The notes beneath the pieces are model-generated. The model was not told the DNA's origin, did no database searches, and saw only the letters and a list, made by a program, of their open reading frames with translations. From Selaginella moellendorffii (taxonomy: Eukaryota; Streptophyta; Lycopodiopsida; Selaginellales; Selaginellaceae), in assembly GCF_000143415.4 (NCBI RefSeq), contig NW_003314301.1, positions 6,517 to 70,516 on the forward strand: a DNA stretch of 64,000 bases. The letters are read 5' to 3'. The translations under genes and the position numbers were made by a program. Positions 58,401 through 64,000 of the stretch are shown piece by piece. Position 1 is the stretch's first letter; each line of letters begins with the position of its first letter.

Positions 58401-58832
58401 GATTTCTAGTACGCAGTTTCCGCTTTCCTCATACTCTACCTTTTTCGACAAGTTGAAGTGAAAGAGTGTATGCTGGACACTGTTCTTCTTTTTCTTCCCA
58501 CGTTGCAGGCAAGTATCTGGACAAGAGACACCATCGATCAGCGTGCTTGAATCAAAACAGAGCAAAATCCAAACCAAGATGGCAGTTGACGAGAAGTTCA
58601 TTCCCGCGTATTTGCTTCCCACACACAGGGCATTCCACCCAGTCACAACAAGCTAAGCTCAGGCCTCCTTTTATTTCCAGCGAAACATCACCGCACTCCA
58701 ACTCTTCCTGCAGGAAAACGATCACAGATCCACCCAAGAAATAGAAGCTCGATCACTCACCCGAGCCGGGAGTGACACATTGCGCTGCCGCTTCCCAACA
58801 AGCCGAATCAAGCTCTCACGGCCCCGGAGCAT
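55480..58832 (-). CDS. FAN1: FAN1-type structure-specific nuclease (UBZ, HIRAN, VRR-NUC)
   Basis: About 14 exons with 46-76-bp GT-AG introns, roughly 885 residues, similar to plant FAN1. Exons (high to low): 58832-58761, 58707-58575, 58516-58122, 58069-57974, 57927-57618, 57562-57488, 57433-57330, 57276-about 57200, about 57164-57060, 56983-56843, 56795-56586, 56527-56254, 56198-55962, 55914-55480. Exon 1 begins MLRGRESLIRLVGKRQR. A UBZ4 zinc finger CPVCGKQIRG...CHL/DTC is completed across a 58-bp intron. HIRAN follows (ARIAGRKYH...VHLVREPENPMDTYAVKV), then the SAP/TPR middle region and the VRR nuclease with HSESGIW, GMPDLLLW and EVKGPGD catalytic motifs. FAN1 is a nuclear 5' flap endo/exonuclease that repairs DNA interstrand crosslinks. 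One junction (57200/57164) leaves a 35-bp gap and a frame conflict, so a lesion or sequence error there is possible. Confidence 0.9.
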
Positions 58833-59200
58833 TGCTGAGATTACCGCATGGCACACCGCCGAGCTGTGTGTAGGACGCTTCCTCTTCGCAGACCTAAACC
58901 CTAGCCAAATAAAATATTTCCCTCCATTCCTTTGAATTCACTTAAGCCTCAGTAATAAATCTTTGATCATATTAGCTTATTTTAGTGCACATCAATGAAT
59001 TTTAATAGATGCCTTCAAAGTTTGGTCACTTGTATTACAAGCAAGATCTTAGCGTGCTTCGACCAAGGAGAGAAGTTAATATCTAGACGGCATTTCAAGG
59101 CTATGAAGCCCATATAAATCGCAATCCCACTCAAGGCTATAAAAACAGCCCCAAAATTCCATTGCACAACCACGGTTCTCATACTATCCTTTTAAGTACC
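58833..59200. promoter_or_regulatory. Divergent promoter region between FAN1 and chitinase
   Basis: 368 bp between the FAN1 start (minus) and the chitinase start (plus). A related stretch, including the FAN1-upstream end, lies at 60238-60832 before the chitinase pseudogene. Confidence 0.55.
59138..59145 (+). promoter_or_regulatory. TATA box of chitinase gene
   Basis: TATAAAAA, 63 bp before the chosen ATG (59201). The pseudogene copy keeps TATAAAAA at 60746-60753. Confidence 0.6.
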
Positions 59201-60026
59201 ATGGCATTAGTCATGATAATGTTTATGCTATGCCTCCTAGGATTTTCTCCGTTCTCAACACTGGCATCTCCCTCTAGTATTATAACTGTGTCTGTGTTTA
59301 GGAAGTTCTTCCCATCCAACATCGCGAATCCTTTCTACACATACAACGATTTCATTGCGGCAACAAAATACTATCCCACGTTTGGAAGCACAGGGAGTCT
59401 TGATGTTCAAAAGAGGGAACTGGCGGCCTACTTTGCAAATGTGAAGCAGGAGACTGGAAGTAAACTCGGATAGCATTTATCCATTAATCTCACTAATGTC
59501 TTGAAGTTTGTATATGGTTGCTTGGCTGTAGCACTGCAATACATTCGAGAGATCAACCGAAACAACGTCTATTGTGACACTAGTCGTGGGATCCCATGTC
59601 CTGCAGGTACAAAGGCTTACTATGGAAGAGGACCTTTGCAGCTCACCTGGTAAGCTGAAAATGTTATATTCAAAATTTAAAGTGTATATATACAGGAATT
59701 ACAATTACAATGCTGCTGGAAAGGCTTTCAACATGAACCTCCTCCAAAATCCAGACCAGGTTGCTCAGAATGGCGTCCTTTCGTGGAGGTCATCATTGTG
59801 GTTTTGGATGCAAAATTCGAATTGCCACGCCGCAATAACACAGAACCAAGGATTTGGAGCTACAATTCGAGCCATCAATGGAGGGGAGTGTGGCAAGGGC
59901 CGTGAGACACAACCCGCACAGAACCGTATCAATTATTACAAGAAATTTTGCTCACAGTTGGGTGTTTCACCAGGTGGGAACCTTGGCTGTGCTAAACAAA
60001 TGATTTTTAAAGTAACTAGCTACTAA
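59201..60026 (+). CDS. GH19 chitinase, secreted
   Basis: Three exons: 59201-59459, 59532-59649, 59696-60026 (introns 72 and 46 bp, GT-AG, phases consistent). The ATG at 59201 gives a signal peptide (MALVMIMFMLCLLGF). The mature protein starts near SVFRKFFPSNIANPFYTYNDFI, followed by KRELAAYFANVKQETG (the first catalytic Glu region; the usual His of HETG is Gln), YIREINR (second Glu), and YYGRGPLQLTW spanning intron 2. Next are NYNYNAAGKAFN, SLWFWM, GFGATIRAINGGECG and a C-terminal C...LGVSPGGNLGC. No chitin-binding hevein domain is present, so it is class II/IV-like. Chitinases hydrolyse fungal cell-wall chitin outside the cell. A decayed copy follows at 60833 and another at 44769. Confidence 0.9.
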
Positions 60027-60832
60027 GTAATGTATTATTAAAAACAAATAATTAATCTGGAAATTAGAGATCTTGGATTAGTTTCTAGAAATCTTTACAG
60101 TAGCAAGAAGTACTAGAGGAGAATGGTGGAAAGTCATGTATAAGAAAGCCGAGAACAATATCTTGCCTATCAGTCTACTTATAAAATGGGTAAAGTTGTA
60201 AGATGATGGATATCTAAAACAATTTAGTATCTAAAAAGCATTGCTGATATTACTGCATGAGACATGACGCCTCGGCCACTTCCTCCTCGCAGACAACCCT
60301 AGCCAAGTCTACTCACATTCTTCTCGTTCGTTTTAAACAGAAATTCTAAGGACTTGCTTTGTTGCTACCATCGGTTCCATCCCACTCTCGAAGCCAATCG
60401 AGGTATCCAGTGTGATAAATTAACCTGGGGGAGGGGATTGTCGTTAAACAACGACTTGAAATAGCTAAGCAAAATACTGCCTCAGTTTAGCTTACTTTAG
60501 TGCAGATAATACGGCCCAAAAGCAAAATACTGTCTCAGTCATTCCGTAGAGATGTGCTTATAATATTAGCTTGTTTTAGTGCACATAATACGGCCCATTG
60601 AATTTTAAAATAGACGCCTTCAAAGTTTGGTCACTTGTATTACAAGCAAACACAAAGAGATCTTCATAGCGTGCTTCGACCAAGCTAATATCTACACGGC
60701 ATTTGAAGACTATAAAGTCAATATAAATCGCAATGCACTCAAGACTATAAAAACTACAAGACTATGGCCGTTTTATATTCCATTCCAAAATTCCATTCCA
60801 CAAACGAGTTCTCATACTATCGTTTAAGTACC
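60027..60832. other. Intergenic duplicate of the FAN1-chitinase promoter region
   Basis: 60238-60310 resembles 58830-58915 (just upstream of FAN1 exon 1), and 60560-60832 resembles 58970-59200 (chitinase promoter). No gene. Confidence 0.6.
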
Positions 60833-61450
60833 ATGGCATTAGTCATGATAATGTTTACGCTATGCCTCCTCCCTCTAACATTGTAACTGAGTCTGTGTTT
60901 AGGACCTTGCGAATCCTTTCTAAACATTCAATGATTTCATTGCGGCAACAAAATACTATCCCACGTTTGGAAGCTCGGGGAGTCTTGATGTTCAAAAGAG
61001 GGAACTGGCTGCCTACTTTGCAAATGTGAAGCAGGAAACTGGAAGTAAAATTGCATAGCATTTATCCATTAATCTCATACTACGGAAGAGGGCCTTTGCA
61101 GCTCACCTGGTAAGTTGGAAATGTTATATTTAAAATTTAAAGAGTATATATATACATGAATTACAATTACGATGCTTCTGGAAAGGCTTTCAACATGAAC
61201 CTCCTCCAAAATCTAGACCAGGTTGCTCAGAATGGCGTCCTTTTGTGGAGGTCATCAGTGTGGTTTTGGATGCAAAATTCAAATTGCCACACCGCAATAA
61301 ACAGAACCAAGGATTTGGAGCTGCAATTCGAACCACCAATGGAGGTCAGGAGTGTGGCAAGGGCAGTGAGACACACGCACAGAACCGTATCAATTATTAC
61401 AAGGATTTTTGCTCACAGTTGGGTCTTTCACCAGGTTGTGCTTAAACAAA
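60833..61450 (+). pseudogene. GH19 chitinase pseudogene, copy 2
   Basis: Begins with the same ATG context (MALVMIMF), then the signal peptide is frameshifted and part of exon 1 is lost. Intron 1 and most of exon 2 are deleted. Exon 3 (NYDASGKAFNMNLLQN) has a frameshift at the GFGATIR position. Confidence 0.9.
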
Positions 61451-61582
61451 TGTCTAATTAGTAATTAATTATAAGTTATAATTCAAGTTTCCCTGCCAGA
61501 ACATGAAGGACAAGAAGACTTGGCGAGAGAGGGGGATAGAGCATGTATACCAAAGTGTGGCAATAAAGAGACTTATTTGGAG

Positions 61583-61699
61583 ATGGCTTCGGACGACACT
61601 TGGCGGTACGACAGCGCATTGGATCAATTCGGGAAGGCGCCCCTCCCAGAACTAGTATTGTGTGTCCCATGTGCGGTCAACCGTGGCTGCGATTGTTAG
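61583..61699 (+). other. 38-codon open frame inside a 198-bp insert
   Basis: An ATG-to-TAG frame (MASDDTWRYDSALDQ...) in a segment (61585-61782) that is absent from the paralogous block at 45582. More G/C-rich than its surroundings. No known match can be named; it could be a captured exon or chance. Confidence 0.3.
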
Positions 61700-61881
61700 A
61701 GGTTCTAGAAGTAGAGAGCAGTGTCGAGTCCACGCTCGTTGTCTTTCCGTCCTGGTTCTCCATGACAGTTTAATGCTAGGTTCATCTTCGAGTTTTAAGA
61801 CAACGATCACATCGTTTCTGCAGCTCCAGAAAAGATCAGCGACATCAAGTCGACATTCTGCTCGCTCAACAATTGATTATC

Positions 61882-63201
61882 ATGGAGCTTTTGTCAATTG
61901 CGGCAGTTCTAGTGATTGCTGAGTTATTTGCTCCAGGCTTGGGTTTCCAGTGTCCAAAAGCCATGTTCTGGTTCGGGGATTCAGGGAATGTTCAAGCAAG
62001 AGCTCCGTTTATTAGTGCTGCAGAGTATAAGCCTTATGGCATGACTTTCTTCAGTAAGCCATCGAAGAGATACTCGGATGGTCGCTTGGTTGTCGACTTC
62101 TTTGGTAATTGTGTGCGTTGATTAAACAGCGTTTGATGTTATTCGTGTATGTTTTGCAGCGGAGGCTTTTGAGTATGATAGATTCCTGGATCCCATTTTG
62201 CAAAGTATTAACTCGAATTATGCCAACGGGGTGAATTTTGCGGTTTCTGGAGCGACTGCCTTGAACACCAGCTTCGAAGTCCCACTGTACCTTCCGGTTC
62301 AGATTGACCAGTTTCTGAGGTTCAAGCAGGATGCTTACGACAGCGGACATGGTAAAGGTAATGATTCTTCTCAGACTTTGCAAAGGTAGTGTCATTCATA
62401 GTTTCCTCTGTAGGGATGCAAAAGCTAGTTCCTTATTATCATCATCTAAAGACTGCTCTGTATGCGGTTGTCATAAGTACTAACGACCTTCTCAATTCCT
62501 ACTTGTTGGAGCATAGAAGCCCTGAGAATGTAACAGCTGAGGTTGTTCCATACGTTGTGAGAGCCATCTCTCACGCATTACAGGTACACAAATTTGCATT
62601 CAGTCTTGAAGTTGTTCTAAAGCCTTTAATAGAGTCTCCATGGCGCACAAAACTTGTTGGTCTTCAGCACGTTCCCTCACGGCTGCATGCCGATATTGCT
62701 GAGCATATCCCGGAAGCGTTCAACAAGCAGTTGTATGATGAAATCCAAGTCTTGCAAAAGAACAGGACGGGATTTCATCTTCTTTATGCAGATGCTTACA
62801 AATTCACTTTGGATGTCCTGGATAAACCGCTAGTTTATGGTGAGATCTTGTGTTGTTATTGTAATTACCAAGATTGGAAGTTTGGGCAACCGTTTGTAGG
62901 AAACAAAAACATTTATGTCTTTCCAGGATCCCAAAACAAGACTAAACTATCAGCATGTTGCGAGAGTGGAGGGGAATATAACTTTGACGTTACTCAGCCA
63001 TGCGGACTAGTTATCCAGCCAAACGGTACCACTTTGAAGCCTTCGGAGTACGTCAGCTGGGATGGCGTTCACTTTACCGAGTCGTTCTATCGGCAGTTGT
63101 CAAAGGCATTGCTCACAGGTCGATACATTTATCCATCTCTGAACATTACGCAGATTTGCAACTTCACTTCCAATAGGAAAGTGCGGAGAGAGCCCGAATG
63201 A
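61882..63201 (+). CDS. GDSL-type esterase/lipase, secreted (damaged block I)
   Basis: Exons 61882-62104, 62160-62351, 62414-62839 (an optional in-frame 84-bp intron at 62584-62667) and 62927-63201. The signal peptide (MELLSIAAVLVIAELFAPGLG) is followed by FWFGDSGN, which keeps the catalytic Ser of GDS but lacks four residues between S and GN compared with the copy at 45667. Block II Gly (AVSGATA), block III Asn (STNDLL) and the C-terminal block V (YVSWDGVHFTE, with Asp and His) are present. The region before exon 4 lacks a clear PPxGC motif. Plant GDSL hydrolases act on lipid or cell-wall esters. The gene reads open throughout, but the block I deletion may affect activity. Confidence 0.82.
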
Positions 63202-63326
63202 CAGAAGTTCATTTGCTGCAACAGAGTACTCAAATCTTTCTTCTTAATAGCTTAATTGAAGAAGTACATATATGCCTTTTGAATATCAAATCAAAATATC
63301 ACGAGCAAATGACAGTGTTAATTTAA

Positions 63327-63430
63327 CTTAATTTTAGTATGTCTTCGACATTTGCAGTAATGAAACTCTATGGAACGTTCCATAACAGAGTTTCATTACT
63401 GCAAAATGTCGAAAACATACTAAAATTAAG
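63327..63430. repeat. Near-perfect hairpin (MITE-like fold-back)
   Basis: Arms 63327-63369 and 63387-63430 pair with one mismatch and one 1-nt bulge. The 17-nt loop contains the palindrome TGGAACGTTCCA. TTAA sits at both outer ends, compatible with a TTAA target duplication, but it is also part of the arm symmetry. It lies between the convergent 3' ends of the GDSL and ENPP genes. Confidence 0.85.
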
Positions 63431-64000
63431 ACTGAGATGCATAAGATAAACTAACCTCTGGGGCTCCTCGAATTCCTATAATTGTGGTGATTATGTTATA
63501 TATCTCCACATTAGGAAACGAGGCCACTTTTCGTCTCGGAAATCTTGGGCCATGAGCAAAGAAAACAGAGAGTACGCATTGTCATAACCATGAAAACCTC
63601 CATAGCTACTATTTGTTGATCTCCCAAGCTTCACAGTATAGCTTTCTGATGCCATCCCAATGATAGGTTGACCAAACTTCCCATGTGAGAAATGTAGCCT
63701 TTCTGGCAAATATTCCTTGAGGAAAACCTTGAGGAACTGTCCATTATTCACCTTTTCTGACTGCAATCCTTCGTTCATCTTCTTCACAATGTGCTTTGCA
63801 TCAAAACCTGGTCAAAAGCTTAGTCAATAAGAGTCAAAATAAAGTTATCACATAAATTACCTCTTGGAGGTCTCAATGCAACTACTGCTCCAACCCCTGA
63901 TCCATGGAGCCAAATCCTCGAGAATCACCTTACTCTCGCAGCTCATTACCCTTCCATGGTCACTAACAATGATAATATGAACATCATTGAGTCTCTTGCG
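63426..64000 (-). CDS. ENPP-type phosphodiesterase, 3' exons (partial; frameshift)
   Basis: The upstream exon enters from the window end (LNDVHIIIVSDHG, with the metal-binding Asp-His of the alkaline-phosphatase fold), with a donor near 63860. After an intron of about 53 bp, the next exon reads GFDAKHIVKKMNEG, YLPERLHFSHGKFGQPIIGM and GGFHGYDNAYSLF (HGYDNA is the second conserved His block). Then a 1-nt shift is needed: the following conserved block FAHGPRF...VASFPNVEIYNII is in another frame and runs to a TAA at 63426-63428. ENPP enzymes hydrolyse nucleotide pyrophosphate or phosphodiester bonds, usually at the cell surface. The shift at about 63560 may mark a pseudogene or an error. Confidence 0.75.

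Overview
The window looks like nuclear DNA of a land plant. It holds a GRAS transcription factor, an LRR receptor-like protein, PPR, F-box/kelch, GH19 chitinase, GDSL esterase and FAN1 nuclease genes, set among Ty3/gypsy, Ty1/copia and non-autonomous LTR retrotransposons. Spliced genes have very short GT-AG introns (46-90 bp), which together with the gene set suggests a lycophyte such as Selaginella moellendorffii. The species is an inference.

Layout, left to right. 1-1560: 5' end of a minus-strand Ty3/gypsy element (family A). 1800-3250: a pol relic and an F-box/kelch pseudogene. 3413-4861: intact single-exon GRAS gene. 5015-5720: broken kinase-like gene. 5970-18120: an old Ty3/gypsy relic (family B) split by a 10.1-kb non-coding LTR element (C), which itself holds two solo LTRs and a fragment of family D. 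18170-22070: relics of TTC38-like, F-box/kelch, PPR and phosphoesterase genes. 22203-35835: family A element(s) on the minus strand, with a complete 7.65-kb non-coding D element nested in the reverse transcriptase. 36073-40003: an F-box pseudogene and an LRR receptor-like protein gene with one frameshift. 40480-44768: further Ty3/gypsy pol and gag relics, one holding a 662-bp TRIM-like element inside the RT active-site motif. 44769-49870: chitinase and GDSL pseudogenes, a C-LTR piece, a second B relic, a second TTC38-like relic, and PPR and FAN1 fragments. 49871-53970: a degenerate minus-strand copia element sitting inside a FAN1 pseudogene copy. 54000-55200: FAN1 5' piece, F-box/kelch and PPR relics. 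55480-58832: FAN1. 59201-60026: GH19 chitinase. 60833-63201: chitinase pseudogene and GDSL esterase. 63426-64000: 3' part of an ENPP-type phosphodiesterase gene running off the window.

Genes that may still work are the GRAS factor, FAN1 (one exon junction unresolved), chitinase and the GDSL esterase (damaged block I). The main story is layered retrotransposition plus local duplication. Target-site duplications and paralogous empty sites allow the order of several insertions to be read directly: B, then C, then D solo LTRs; A, then D; B-like pol, then the TRIM. The chitinase-GDSL block, the B/TTC38 block and FAN1 pieces are each present twice, and one TTC38 copy carries an exact micro-inversion.
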